From NCBI GenBank assembly GCA_001724855.1, contig MEED01000029.1, positions 1 through 40,562 of the forward strand: a stretch of DNA of 40,562 nt. Reading direction: 5' to 3'. Within the stretch, counting starts at the first letter, position 1, and every line of letters starts with the position of its first letter. The notes below the pieces were generated by a model. It made no database searches. It saw only the letters and a list, made by a program, of their open reading frames with translations, and had not been told where the DNA came from. Source of the stretch: Lautropia sp. SCN 69-89. Its GTDB lineage: Bacteria; Pseudomonadota; Gammaproteobacteria; Burkholderiales; Burkholderiaceae_E. Shown here one piece after another: positions 1-7,209 of the stretch. The translations under genes were made by a program, and so were the position numbers.

Positions 1-1083
1 TGCCAGCGCGGCGCCGACATCGCGCCGGCGCTGCTGCGCGACATGTATGGCGTCGACGTCGAGTTGATGAATGCCGACATCGAATCGAACGTCGACGTCG
101 CGCGCTCGCGTGCCGAGAAGCTGATCGACGAGGGTGCGCAGGTCCTGATGGGGGCGTTCGACTCGGGTCCGACCGCCGCGATCGCGCAGGTGGCCGAGCA
201 GCGCAAGGTGCCGCTGGTGGTCAACATCGCCGCGGCGCCGCAGATCACCGAGCAGGGGTACAAGTACACGTTCCGCAACTTCCCCTCCGCGGGCGATCTC
301 ATCCGCAACGGCCTGGGGCTGACGCGCGATCTCTTCCAGGCGACCAGCGCCGCGCCGCGCACCGCGGTGTTCATGCACGTGAACGACACCTTCGGCATGT
401 CGATGGCCGGGGGCATCAAGGCGATCCTGCCCAGGCTCGACTACCTGCCGTTCAAGGTCGTCGACACGATCTCCTACGACCGCGATGCGCGCGACCTGTC
501 GGTGGAGGTCGCCAAGGCCAAGGCCACCAACGCCGACTTCATCCTGCTGGTGAGCCGCCTGAACGACGCGATCCTGCTGGTGCGCGAGCTGGTCAAGCAG
601 CGCTGGTCGCCGCAGGGGATCATCAGCCCGGGGTCGCCGGGCATGTACGAGGCGCAGTTCTACAAGGCACTGGGCAACAAGTACTCGGACTACTGCATCG
701 CCAACGTGCCCTGGTACAACCCGAAGGGAGCGCTCACGAAGCGCGTCGAGGCGCAATTCAACAAGCAGTTCCCGCAGGAAAAGCTGATGTTCCATGCGCT
801 GAACGTCGGCTTCACCTTCGAGGCACTGATGATCGCGGCCGACGCGTTCAAGCGTGCCGGCACCGCCAACGGCGCGCAACTGGCCGATGCACTGCGCAAG
901 ACGAACATCGCCGATCACATGATGATCGGCGGGCCGATCACCTTCGACGCCAAGGGGCAGAACACGCAGACCGCCTCGGCCTGCATCCAGAACCGCAACG
1001 GCCAGCCGATGGTGGTGCTGCCCAAGGATGCGGCGCAAATGGCGCCGGTGTATCCGGTGCCGGGGTGGGGGCAGCGGGGCTGA
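1..1083 (+). CDS. Branched-chain amino-acid-type ABC transporter substrate-binding protein, 5' truncated
   Basis: Periplasmic type-I solute-binding protein that would hand its ligand to the LivHMGF transporter encoded from 2927. The reading frame is open from base 1, so the signal peptide and first lobe start lie outside the window; the ATG at 43 is internal. What remains (360 codons) reads as the Leu/Ile/Val-binding fold: a stretch like GAFDSGPTAAIAQVAEQ for the first ligand lobe, then FRNFPSAGD, the Asp/Arg-rich hinge SYDRDARDLS, and a C-terminal part with NVGFTFEALMIAADAFKRAG typical of Peripla_BP_6 proteins. Ligand cannot be read: these proteins bind amino acids, amides, urea or aromatic acids. 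Two PEP-CTERM genes separate it from the permease genes. Family call is strong, substrate unknown. Confidence 0.9.
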   Translation, partial: CQRGADIAPALLRDMYGVDVELMNADIESNVDVARSRAEKLIDEGAQVLMGAFDSGPTAAIAQVAEQRKVPLVVNIAAAPQITEQGYKYTFRNFPSAGDLIRNGLGLTRDLFQATSAAPRTAVFMHVNDTFGMSMAGGIKAILPRLDYLPFKVVDTISYDRDARDLSVEVAKAKATNADFILLVSRLNDAILLVRELVKQRWSPQGIISPGSPGMYEAQFYKALGNKYSDYCIANVPWYNPKGALTKRVEAQFNKQFPQEKLMFHALNVGFTFEALMIAADAFKRAGTANGAQLADALRKTNIADHMMIGGPITFDAKGQNTQTASACIQNRNGQPMVVLPKDAAQMAPVYPVPGWGQRG

Positions 1084-1098
1084 AACAGTGTGGGCGGA

Positions 1099-1130
1099 CG
1101 GGTTGCGCCGCTCCTGCGCGGAGCAACCCG
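1099..1130 (+). terminator. Inverted repeat after the binding-protein gene
   Basis: An 8-bp arm CGGGTTGC (1099-1106) pairs with GCAACCCG (1123-1130), with an inner CTCC/GGAG stem. It starts 15 bases after the stop codon. There is no T-run, so this is a possible RNA-stabilising or weak termination hairpin, not a proven intrinsic terminator. Confidence 0.4.
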
Positions 1131-1239
1131 CTGCAGCCCGGAATGTCATGTCGGGAATTCTTACATATCTTTCACCATTCGATGCCCCAAGCCTGTCCGT
1201 ACGGTTCTAACCATATGATTTAATGGTGATTTATAGATC

Positions 1240-1255
1240 TGGCCCGAATCTTGCT
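1240..1255 (+). promoter_or_regulatory. Sigma-54 (-24/-12) promoter for first PEP-CTERM gene
   Basis: TGGCCCGAATCTTGCT matches the sigma-54 consensus TGGCACG-N4-TTGCW with one mismatch. The invariant GG (1241-1242) and GC (1253-1254) are 10 bases apart, as required. Transcription would begin near 1266, 23-32 bases before the likely start codon. It lies downstream of the ATG at 1223, which argues against that start. An AT-rich stretch with the inverted repeat ACCAT-N8-ATGGT (1210-1227) lies just upstream. Confidence 0.7.
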
Positions 1256-1288
1256 TGGTTCTTGTCGCCAAATCCTTTTACTGAGTGG

Positions 1289-1873
1289 ATGGAAACAGTG
1301 ACAAAGAACCTGATTCGAACCGGTCTCGCATCCCTTGCGCTGATCTGGACTGCTACCGTCGGTGCAGTGCCGCAGGCCACGGTAGGCAGCGTCGATGACC
1401 TGATCGCCTCGACCTACCTTGCAACGTCGTCGGAGGCCGCGGAACAGGGCTTCATAGACAGCATCCTGGGTTCCGGTTACACCCTGACCGGCAAGTTCGA
1501 CAGTGCCGAGGCAAATTGGCAGGCGGTCGATGGCGAGCCTGGTGGCTACGCCTTCCATTTCGCGGACGGAACCTGCGGAAATGGCTTCCAGGACACCTGC
1601 TCGAACTCGCCGGATTACTTTCTGATCAAGCTTGGCACGGGCGGCTCGCCCAAGGACACGAAGAACTACTATCTGTTCGAGAATCTGGCGTCCATGGATT
1701 GGGCTCACGTGCTGCTTTCGCAATTCCCGGGCGTCTCGAACATCAACATCGGTCGTGTCAGCCATATCAGTGTCGGTGGCGGCGGCACCACCGTGCCGGA
1801 GCCGGCCACGCTCGCGCTTCTCGGCGTTGCGGCCGCCGGCCTCGGGTTTGCGTCGCGGCGACGCGGTCGCTGA
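1289..1873 (+). CDS. PEP-CTERM sorting domain protein
   Basis: Secreted protein of about 194 residues with an N-terminal Sec signal peptide (TKNLIRTGLASLALIW core, probable cleavage after VGA) and a C-terminal PEP-CTERM tripartite tail: VPEP, a hydrophobic helix LALLGVAAAGLGFA, then RRRGR. That tail is the recognition signal for an exosortase (EpsH/XrtA type), which removes it during export in exopolysaccharide-producing bacteria. The central domain is not recognised; it holds a Cys pair (DGTCGNGFQDTC) and a glycine-rich linker before the tail. I chose ATG 1289 because the sigma-54 promoter at 1240-1255 excludes the longer frame from 1223. GTG 1298 is equally plausible, since it has a GGATGG purine box at better spacing. 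No exosortase gene is in the window. Confidence 0.85.
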   Translation: METVTKNLIRTGLASLALIWTATVGAVPQATVGSVDDLIASTYLATSSEAAEQGFIDSILGSGYTLTGKFDSAEANWQAVDGEPGGYAFHFADGTCGNGFQDTCSNSPDYFLIKLGTGGSPKDTKNYYLFENLASMDWAHVLLSQFPGVSNINIGRVSHISVGGGGTTVPEPATLALLGVAAAGLGFASRRRGR

Positions 1874-1896
1874 CCGGTTCCCGCGAACGACCTTCG

Positions 1897-1927
1897 ACCG
1901 GGCCTCCGCGCGATGCGGCGGCCCGGT
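1897..1927 (+). terminator. GC-rich hairpin after first PEP-CTERM gene
   Basis: Arms ACCGGGCC (1897-1904) and GGCCCGGT (1920-1927) pair, with an inner CCGC/GCGG stem. It starts 24 bases past the stop codon. Only a short, interrupted T-rich stretch follows, so termination is likely but not certain. Confidence 0.45.
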
Positions 1928-1981
1928 TATCCGGGGTTCTCGTTCCGGCGCTCTCCGCGCCGCGAGTTGTCGGCTGTTTTT

Positions 1982-1996
1982 ACACCAAGGTGGTGT
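1982..1996. promoter_or_regulatory. Inverted repeat upstream of second sigma-54 promoter
   Basis: ACACC-N5-GGTGT forms a 15-bp dyad centred about 60 bases upstream of the -24 element at 2049. Sigma-54 promoters need an enhancer-binding activator upstream, and this is a candidate binding site. A TGTCGSGA word overlapping its right end recurs upstream of the first PEP-CTERM promoter (near 1149-1156). The assignment is inference. Confidence 0.3.
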
Positions 1997-2048
1997 CGCG
2001 AGATTTGCCCATCGCCCAACGCATTGATTTTCCGGAAATTCCCGGAAC

Positions 2049-2064
2049 TGGCGCGCGTCTTGCA
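2049..2064 (+). promoter_or_regulatory. Sigma-54 (-24/-12) promoter for second PEP-CTERM gene
   Basis: TGGCGCGCGTCTTGCA matches the sigma-54 consensus with a single mismatch. GG (2050-2051) and GC (2062-2063) are 10 bases apart. Predicted transcription start is near 2075, giving a leader of about 45 bases to ATG 2120. It shares TGGC-N-CG-NNTC-TTGC with the promoter at 1240. Confidence 0.75.
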
Positions 2065-2119
2065 TGAGTCTGCTCCGGCGGCAGGTAGTCCTGCCAACGC
2101 AACGACTGGAGTGTCCACA

Positions 2120-2782
2120 ATGACAGCCACCCGCACCCTCACAACGGTAGCCGCAGCCATCGCGGCGGCGCTTTTCGCAGGTTCCGCCGGTGCCGCTTTG
2201 GTCACAGACCCCGACAGCGGCCTGACCCTCGACACGGCGCCGGGCGTGTCGTATCAGCAAACGCTCGACGATCCCTGCGTGATCGGCGGGCCGGACTGCA
2301 GCAACCCGGCCGGCTTCCCGCAGACCACTGCCGCTGCCGGCGGCGGCGGCACGAGTTCCGACTACTCGAGCCCGACGTACTCGATCGCCCAGATTCTCGG
2401 GGTCATCGGGACCACCAATGCGTTCACGGTCGGACTCGATTACAACGACACGAGCGTGCCGCAGGAGTTGCGCCGCTTCGAGGCGGTCTACGACAACGGT
2501 TCCGGAACCACGAGCAGCCAGGTCTTCGACGTCGTCACCAGCCTGAAGACCGTCTACAACGGCACCGGTTTCTCCGACTTCCTGATGAGTGGATTCCTGC
2601 TGCCGTATACGACCGGCACGGTGAAGTTCCACGCAGCCTGGTTCAACAACGACGGGCGCGACAACTACTTCCTGATCGGCGCGGAACCGACCATTCATGT
2701 GCCCGAACCGGCGATGCTGGGTCTGCTCGGGCTGGGCGCAGCCGCGCTCGGGTTTGCTGGTCGGCGCCGTCGCACAAGCTAG
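2120..2782 (+). CDS. PEP-CTERM sorting domain protein
   Basis: Secreted protein of 220 residues. The signal peptide is MTATRTLTTVAAAIAAALFA with likely cleavage near AGAA. The C-terminus carries the exosortase tail: VPEP, hydrophobic helix MLGLLGLGAAALGFA, then GRRRRTS. The mature domain is unrecognised; it has a Cys pair (DDPCVIGGPDCSNP), a Gly/Ser linker, and beta-rich repeats ending FHAAWFNNDGRDNYFLIG. The frame is open further upstream to 1913, but ATG 2120 has a GGAG (2108-2111) at good spacing and begins the signal peptide, and the sigma-54 promoter at 2049 lies inside the longer version. Similar architecture and promoter to the gene at 1289 suggest co-regulation as biofilm or exopolysaccharide-associated surface proteins. 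Confidence 0.87.
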   Translation: MTATRTLTTVAAAIAAALFAGSAGAALVTDPDSGLTLDTAPGVSYQQTLDDPCVIGGPDCSNPAGFPQTTAAAGGGGTSSDYSSPTYSIAQILGVIGTTNAFTVGLDYNDTSVPQELRRFEAVYDNGSGTTSSQVFDVVTSLKTVYNGTGFSDFLMSGFLLPYTTGTVKFHAAWFNNDGRDNYFLIGAEPTIHVPEPAMLGLLGLGAAALGFAGRRRRTS

Positions 2783-2837
2783 GGGGCACGACGCCGACTC
2801 GGGTCGCGGCCGACGCCGCCAGCCCGCCGGATCATGG

Positions 2838-2868
2838 AAACGCCGGGGTTCCCCCGGCGTTTCTTTTT
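2838..2868 (+). terminator. Intrinsic terminator after second PEP-CTERM gene
   Basis: An 11-bp perfect stem (AAACGCCGGGG with CCCCGGCGTTT), a 3-base loop and a T-run (CTTTTT). This is a clear rho-independent terminator that separates the PEP-CTERM gene from livH. Confidence 0.93.
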
Positions 2869-2888
2869 GGCTATGCTCGCGGCTGGGT

Positions 2889-2912
2889 CAAATACTTATT
2901 ATTCATAACGAT
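2889..2912 (+). promoter_or_regulatory. AT-rich candidate promoter region before livH
   Basis: Between the strong terminator and the livH ribosome-binding site there is an isolated AT-rich stretch (CAAATACTTATTATTCATAA) in an otherwise GC-rich sequence. It includes TATTAT, resembling a -10 box. No convincing -35 is seen. livH needs its own promoter here because of the terminator just upstream. Confidence 0.3.
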
Positions 2913-2926
2913 CCGGAGACCTCCGC

Positions 2927-3793
2927 TTGCCCCTCGACGCCATCGCCAACATCGTCATCAGCGGCCTGCTGACCGGCCTGGTCTATGGTCTGATGGCGCT
3001 CGGCCTGTCGGTGATCTACGGCGTGGTGCGCATCGTCAACTTCGCGCACGGCGAACTGATGACGGTGGCGATGTACGTGGCGGTGTTCGCCTTCGCGCTG
3101 GCCGGACTCGACCCGCTGTGGATCCTGGTGCCGGTGGCGCTGGCCTTTTTCGGGGTCGGCTACCTGCTGCAACGCGGAATCGTCAACCCGTTCATCGATC
3201 GTCCCGAGCATTCGCAGTTCATCCTGCTGCTGGCGTTGGCGCTGGTGCTGGTCAACGCGCTGCTGATCGCCTTCGGCCCCGATGCGCGCAACGTACAGGT
3301 CGATTACGCGCTCGATTCCTACCAGATCGGCCCGGTGCTGGTGGACAAGGTGCGCGTGATCTGCGCCGTGGTCGCGCTGGCGGCCTGCGCGCTGCTGTTC
3401 GCGATCTTCCGCTACACCGCGTTCGGCAAGGCGATCCGTGCCTGTGCCGACAACCTGCTCGGCGCCCAGGTGGTCGGCCTGAACGTCAGGCACCTGTACG
3501 CGCTCACCTTCGGGCTCGGCACGGCCTGCGTCGGCGTCGCGGGGTGCCTGCTCACGCTGCTGGTCGACGTGACGCCGATGTCCGGGCCGGCCTACACGCT
3601 GCTCGCGTTCGTGATCGTGATCATCGGCGGGCTCGGCTCGATGGTCGGCGCGCTCGCCGGCGGCGTGCTCATCGGCGTCTCCGAGTCGGTGGCCGGCCTG
3701 CTGATCACTCCGTCGGCCAAGAGCATGCTCTCGTTCGCGCTGCTGATCCTGGTGCTGGCGTTCCGGCCCCAGGGCCTGTTCAAGGGCAAGTAG
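2927..3793 (+). CDS. livH: ABC transporter permease LivH
   Basis: Inner-membrane permease of the hydrophobic amino acid uptake (HAAT) ABC family, 288 residues, a normal size for LivH. Typical LivH sequence is seen from the start: NIVISGLLTGLVYGLMALGL, then YGVVRIVNFAHGELM, and near the C-terminus IGGLGSMVGALAGGVLIGV, the EAA-like coupling region. About eight membrane segments are evident. The start is TTG at 2927, with CCGGAG (2913-2918) 8 bases upstream; the next ATG would remove the first helix, so TTG is preferred. Four bases separate its stop from livM, indicating one operon with livMGF. Partner of the binding protein at 1-1083, although two PEP-CTERM genes and a terminator lie between. 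Confidence 0.95.
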   Translation: MPLDAIANIVISGLLTGLVYGLMALGLSVIYGVVRIVNFAHGELMTVAMYVAVFAFALAGLDPLWILVPVALAFFGVGYLLQRGIVNPFIDRPEHSQFILLLALALVLVNALLIAFGPDARNVQVDYALDSYQIGPVLVDKVRVICAVVALAACALLFAIFRYTAFGKAIRACADNLLGAQVVGLNVRHLYALTFGLGTACVGVAGCLLTLLVDVTPMSGPAYTLLAFVIVIIGGLGSMVGALAGGVLIGVSESVAGLLITPSAKSMLSFALLILVLAFRPQGLFKGK

Positions 3794-3797
3794 GCGG

Positions 3798-4793
3798 ATG
3801 GAGCGTTCGCGGGTCGCGCTGTTGGTGCTGCTGGCGCTGCTGCTGGTGGCGCCGCTCGCGCTCGACCGCTACATGCTGTCGGTGATGATCCTCATCCTGT
3901 ACTTCGCGTTCGTCGGACAGGCATGGAACATCATGATGGGCTTTTGCGGGCAGCTCTCGCTGGGCCACGCGCTGTTCGTCGGGCTGGGCGCATATACCGC
4001 CGCGGCGCTCTACCAGCACTTCGGCGTGATTCCGTGGGTGGGGATGGTGGCGGCGGTGGCGGTGTGTGTGGCGGTCGCCTCGTTCATGGGTTGGCTCGCC
4101 TTCCGCTTCGGTATCGGCGGCACCTATTTCGCGCTGCTCACGATCGCTTTCGCCGAGTTCGCGCGCATCGGCTTCGACCACTTCGACTGGGTCGGCGGCT
4201 CGGGCGGTTTCTTCCTGAAGGTGATCCAGCAGGATCGCGTCGACCTGGTCAACCTGCGCGGCAACCCGCTGCTGTTCTATTACCTGTCGCTGGGGCTGGC
4301 TGCGCTTGCCTTCCTGCTCTCGGCCTGGCTGCTTCGCGGCCGCCTCGGGTTCTACTTCCGCGCGATCCGCGACAACGAGGAGGCCGCCAGCGCCGCCGGG
4401 GTCGACGTCTTCCGCTACAAGATGTACGCGGTGCAGATCTCCGCGGCGATGACCGCGCTGGCGGGCGTGTTCTTCGCGTTCTATTACAACAACCTCTTTC
4501 CCGAGCAGATCTTCCACATCAGCCGTTCGATCGAGATCATCCTGGCGCCCATCATCGGCGGCATCGGCACGCTGTTCGGCCCGATCCTCGGCGCAGCGGT
4601 GCTCACTGCCCTCTCCGAGAGCATCACCACGCTGCTGACCCTGTCCGGTTACGAGATTCCGGGCGCCAAGCAGATTCTCTATGGCGTGGCACTCGGGCTG
4701 GCGATCATGTTCATGCCGAACGGCATCTGGCCGGCGATCGCGAACCGGCTGGGATTCCGGCGCCAGGACGGAGGCGGCGATGACGACGCCTGA
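3798..4793 (+). CDS. livM: ABC transporter permease LivM
   Basis: Second inner-membrane permease of the HAAT transporter, 331 residues, forming the channel with LivH. Family marks include GFCGQLSLGHALFVGLGAYT in the N-terminal third, FGIGGTYFALLTIAFAE, the cytoplasmic RGRLGFYFRAIRDNEEAASA loop that contacts the ATPases, and GGIGTLFGPILGAA near the C-terminus. About nine or ten membrane helices can be seen. ATG 3798 follows livH by four bases, and its own stop lies inside the start of livG (14-base overlap), so translation is likely coupled. Confidence 0.95.
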   Translation: MERSRVALLVLLALLLVAPLALDRYMLSVMILILYFAFVGQAWNIMMGFCGQLSLGHALFVGLGAYTAAALYQHFGVIPWVGMVAAVAVCVAVASFMGWLAFRFGIGGTYFALLTIAFAEFARIGFDHFDWVGGSGGFFLKVIQQDRVDLVNLRGNPLLFYYLSLGLAALAFLLSAWLLRGRLGFYFRAIRDNEEAASAAGVDVFRYKMYAVQISAAMTALAGVFFAFYYNNLFPEQIFHISRSIEIILAPIIGGIGTLFGPILGAAVLTALSESITTLLTLSGYEIPGAKQILYGVALGLAIMFMPNGIWPAIANRLGFRRQDGGGDDDA

Positions 4794-5547
4794 AACGCGC
4801 GGCGCGGGAGCGCAGGCGGGCGCCCCGATGCTCGACGTCGCAGCGGTGTCGAAGAGTTTTCGCGGGCTCAAGGCGGTCGCGTGCGCCTCGCTGTCGGTGG
4901 CGCGCGGCGAGATCGTCGCACTGATCGGGCCCAATGGCGCCGGCAAGACCACGCTGTTCAACCTGGTGGCCGGGGCCTTGTCGCCCGACGAGGGCACGAT
5001 CCGCTTCCTCGGCGCCGACATTGCCGGCGAGCGACCCGACCGGGTCTGCGCGGCCGGCATCGGGCGCACTTTCCAGATCGTCAAGCCCTTCGCCGACATG
5101 ACGGTGCTCGAGAACGCGATGGTGGGCGGCTTTCGCGGCACCTCCGACCGCAAGCTCGCGCGCTCGCGCGCCGAGCGCGCGCTGCGCTCGCTCGACATGT
5201 GGCTGCAGCGCGATCGCCCGGCCTCGGCGCTGACGCTGCCCGATCGCAAGCGGCTCGAAGTCGCGCGCGCACTTGCCACCGAGCCGACGCTGCTGCTGCT
5301 CGACGAGGTGATGGCCGGCCTGCGCCCGACCGAGACCGACCAGATGGTCGCTGCGTTCCGGCGTCTGAACGCCGAGCACGGCGTCACCATCCTGCTGATC
5401 GAGCACGTGATGCGCGCGGTGATGGCGCTCGCGCAGCGCGTCTATGTGCTGCATCACGGCGAGATCATCGCGTCGGGCACGCCACAGCAGGTCACCTCGG
5501 ACCCGCGGGTGCTCGAAAGCTACCTCGGCACCGGCACGCCGCACTGA
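4780..5547 (+). CDS. livG: ABC transporter ATP-binding protein LivG
   Basis: Cytoplasmic ATPase of the HAAT transporter, 255 residues. Walker A is GPNGAGKTT (about 50-58), Walker B is LLLLDEVMAGL, and the switch His is in LIEHVM. The signature loop reads LTLPDRKRLE instead of LSGGQ; I recall this variant from one LivG subgroup, so it need not mean loss of function. ATG 4780 overlaps the livM end and has GGAGG (4770-4774) 5 bases ahead. The frame is open further upstream, but that part lies inside livM. Substrate is set by the binding protein and is unknown. Confidence 0.94.
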   Translation: MTTPETRGAGAQAGAPMLDVAAVSKSFRGLKAVACASLSVARGEIVALIGPNGAGKTTLFNLVAGALSPDEGTIRFLGADIAGERPDRVCAAGIGRTFQIVKPFADMTVLENAMVGGFRGTSDRKLARSRAERALRSLDMWLQRDRPASALTLPDRKRLEVARALATEPTLLLLDEVMAGLRPTETDQMVAAFRRLNAEHGVTILLIEHVMRAVMALAQRVYVLHHGEIIASGTPQQVTSDPRVLESYLGTGTPH

Positions 5548-5548
5548 C

Positions 5549-6253
5549 ATGCTCGAAATCCGCGACCTGTCGGTGTTCTACGGCGATGCACAGGCGCTCG
5601 ACGGCGTGAGCCTCGCCGTGGGCGCCGGGCAGGTGGTCGCGCTGGTCGGCGCCAACGGCGCCGGCAAGACCTCGCTGATCCGCACCGTCGCCGGCATCCT
5701 GAAGCCGCGCGGCGGCTCGATCCGCTTCGACGGCCGCGAGATCGGCGGCCTGGACAGCCACCGGGTCTGCGATCTCGGCGTGGGCCAGGTGGCCGAGGGC
5801 CGGCAGGTCTTCCCTTCGATGAGCGTGCTCGAGAACCTGCAGGTCGGCGCGATGCTGCCGCGTGCGCGCGCGCAGGCCGCGGTGACGCTCGAGCGCGTGT
5901 TCGCGATGTTCCCGCGGCTGAAGGAGCGCGCCGCACAACTGGCCGGCACCCTGTCGGGCGGCGAGCAGCAGATGCTCGCGATCGGCCGTTGCCTGATGGG
6001 TGCGCCGCGAATGATCATGTTCGACGAGCCTTCGCTCGGCCTGTCGCCGGCGCTGGTGGGCGAGGTATTTCGAACCATCCGCGAACTGCACGCGCAAGGC
6101 ATGACGATCCTGCTGGTCGAACAGAACGTGGCGGCATCGCTGCAGTTGGCCGACCGCGCCTACGTGCTGGAGAACGGCAGCATCGTGCTCGAAGGCAGCG
6201 GTGCGGCGCTGCTCGACGACCCACGGGTCCGGGAAGCGTACCTGGGGCTCTGA
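5549..6253 (+). CDS. livF: ABC transporter ATP-binding protein LivF
   Basis: Second ATPase of the HAAT transporter, 234 residues, pairing with LivG on the inner face of the membrane. Walker A GANGAGKTS, signature LSGGEQQML, Walker B IMFDEPSLGLSP and switch LVEQNV are all intact. The frame is open further upstream, but that part lies within livG; ATG 5549 is one base past the livG stop and gives the normal LivF N-terminus MLEIRDLSVFYGDAQALDGV. Last gene of the livHMGF operon. The transpeptidase gene starts two bases later, so it may be co-transcribed. Confidence 0.95.
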   Translation: MLEIRDLSVFYGDAQALDGVSLAVGAGQVVALVGANGAGKTSLIRTVAGILKPRGGSIRFDGREIGGLDSHRVCDLGVGQVAEGRQVFPSMSVLENLQVGAMLPRARAQAAVTLERVFAMFPRLKERAAQLAGTLSGGEQQMLAIGRCLMGAPRMIMFDEPSLGLSPALVGEVFRTIRELHAQGMTILLVEQNVAASLQLADRAYVLENGSIVLEGSGAALLDDPRVREAYLGL

Positions 6254-6255
6254 AC

Positions 6256-7209
6256 GTGCGTCGCGGTTGCGCCCCCTTGCTGCGCAGCGTGCGCGCGGCG
6301 GCTGGCTGCACGCTCGTCGCGGCGATGCTGCTGGCGGCGATGTCGTCGTCGGCGGCAGGCGTCCACCCCGATCCGATCGTCGACCGCTCGACGGAGCACG
6401 TAGTTGCGCGAGGCGACAGCCTGGTTTCGATCGGCGCGCGCTACGGTGTGTCGGTGCAGCTGATCGCCCGGCAGAACGGGCTCGATCCGCGCAAGCCGTT
6501 GCGGCCCGGCCAGGTCTTGCAGGTGACCGCACGCCACGTGGTGCCGCAGCCGCTCGACGAGGGCATCCTGATCAACCTGCCGCAGCGGATGCTGTTCCTG
6601 TTTCGCGGCGGAAGGCTCGCGAGCGCTTATCCGGTGGCGGTGGGCCGCGCCAGCTGGCCGACACCCACCGGCCACTTCAAGGTGCTCACGCGAGAGACCG
6701 ACAAGACCTGGATCGTTCCGGTCTCGATCCAGGAAGAGATGCGACGCGAAGGCAAGCCGGTGCTCACCCGGGTGCCGCCGGGCCCCGAAAACCCGCTCGG
6801 GCGCCACTGGATCGGACTGAGCCTGCCGGCCATCGGCATCCACGGGACGATCGCTCCGGCCAGTGTGTACGGTTTTCGTTCGCACGGCTGCATTCGCGTG
6901 CACCCGGACGACGTTGCGCAGCTGTTCGATCGGGTGGCCATCGGCGAGCCCGGCCGCATCGTCTACCTGCCCTTGCTGATCGCGCAGGGCGACGACGGCC
7001 GGATCTGGTTCGAGGCGAGCCCGGACGTCTACCGCAAGGGGGCGGGAACGCTCGACGACGTGCGCACGATGGCGGTCGAACGAGGTATCGCGCCGGACTC
7101 GATAGACTGGCGGCGGGTCGAAACCATGCTGCGCGCCCGCGACGGGCTGGCCCGTGAGGTCGGCGTCGATCGTGACGGCGGTGCAGGACGAAACGCAGGG
7201 GGTGGATGA
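6256..7209 (+). CDS. LysM / YkuD L,D-transpeptidase
   Basis: Periplasmic enzyme of 317 residues that forms 3-3 (mDap-mDap) crosslinks or attaches protein to peptidoglycan. Order: signal peptide (about 1-34), LysM peptidoglycan-binding domain (about 46-92, HVVARGDSLVSIGARYGV), then a YkuD catalytic domain with His196 (GIHGT) and the catalytic SHGCIRVHP with Cys212. The extra C-terminal region (about 240-317) is not recognised. The start is GTG 6256, two bases after the livF stop; longer versions of the frame run inside livF and lack a signal peptide. Its stop overlaps the start of the M15 peptidase gene, so the two are probably translated together. LdtABCD-type (YbiS-like) by domain order; the precise role (crosslinking or lipoprotein attachment) is not readable. 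Confidence 0.9.
   Translation: MRRGCAPLLRSVRAAAGCTLVAAMLLAAMSSSAAGVHPDPIVDRSTEHVVARGDSLVSIGARYGVSVQLIARQNGLDPRKPLRPGQVLQVTARHVVPQPLDEGILINLPQRMLFLFRGGRLASAYPVAVGRASWPTPTGHFKVLTRETDKTWIVPVSIQEEMRREGKPVLTRVPPGPENPLGRHWIGLSLPAIGIHGTIAPASVYGFRSHGCIRVHPDDVAQLFDRVAIGEPGRIVYLPLLIAQGDDGRIWFEASPDVYRKGAGTLDDVRTMAVERGIAPDSIDWRRVETMLRARDGLAREVGVDRDGGAGRNAGGG

Noticed and set aside
1223-1288. Upstream ATG for the first PEP-CTERM gene
   Set aside because: The sigma-54 promoter at 1240-1255 lies inside this extension, and the signal peptide starts at 1289 or 1298.
1913-2119. Upstream ATG for the second PEP-CTERM gene
   Set aside because: The added 69 residues have no signal-peptide character and span the sigma-54 promoter at 2049. 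ATG 2120 has a good ribosome-binding site.
5245-5280. LivG with a defective ABC signature (LPDRKRLE for LSGGQ)
   Set aside because: I recall this variant in some LivG proteins, and the other ATPase motifs are intact, so it is not evidence of a pseudogene.
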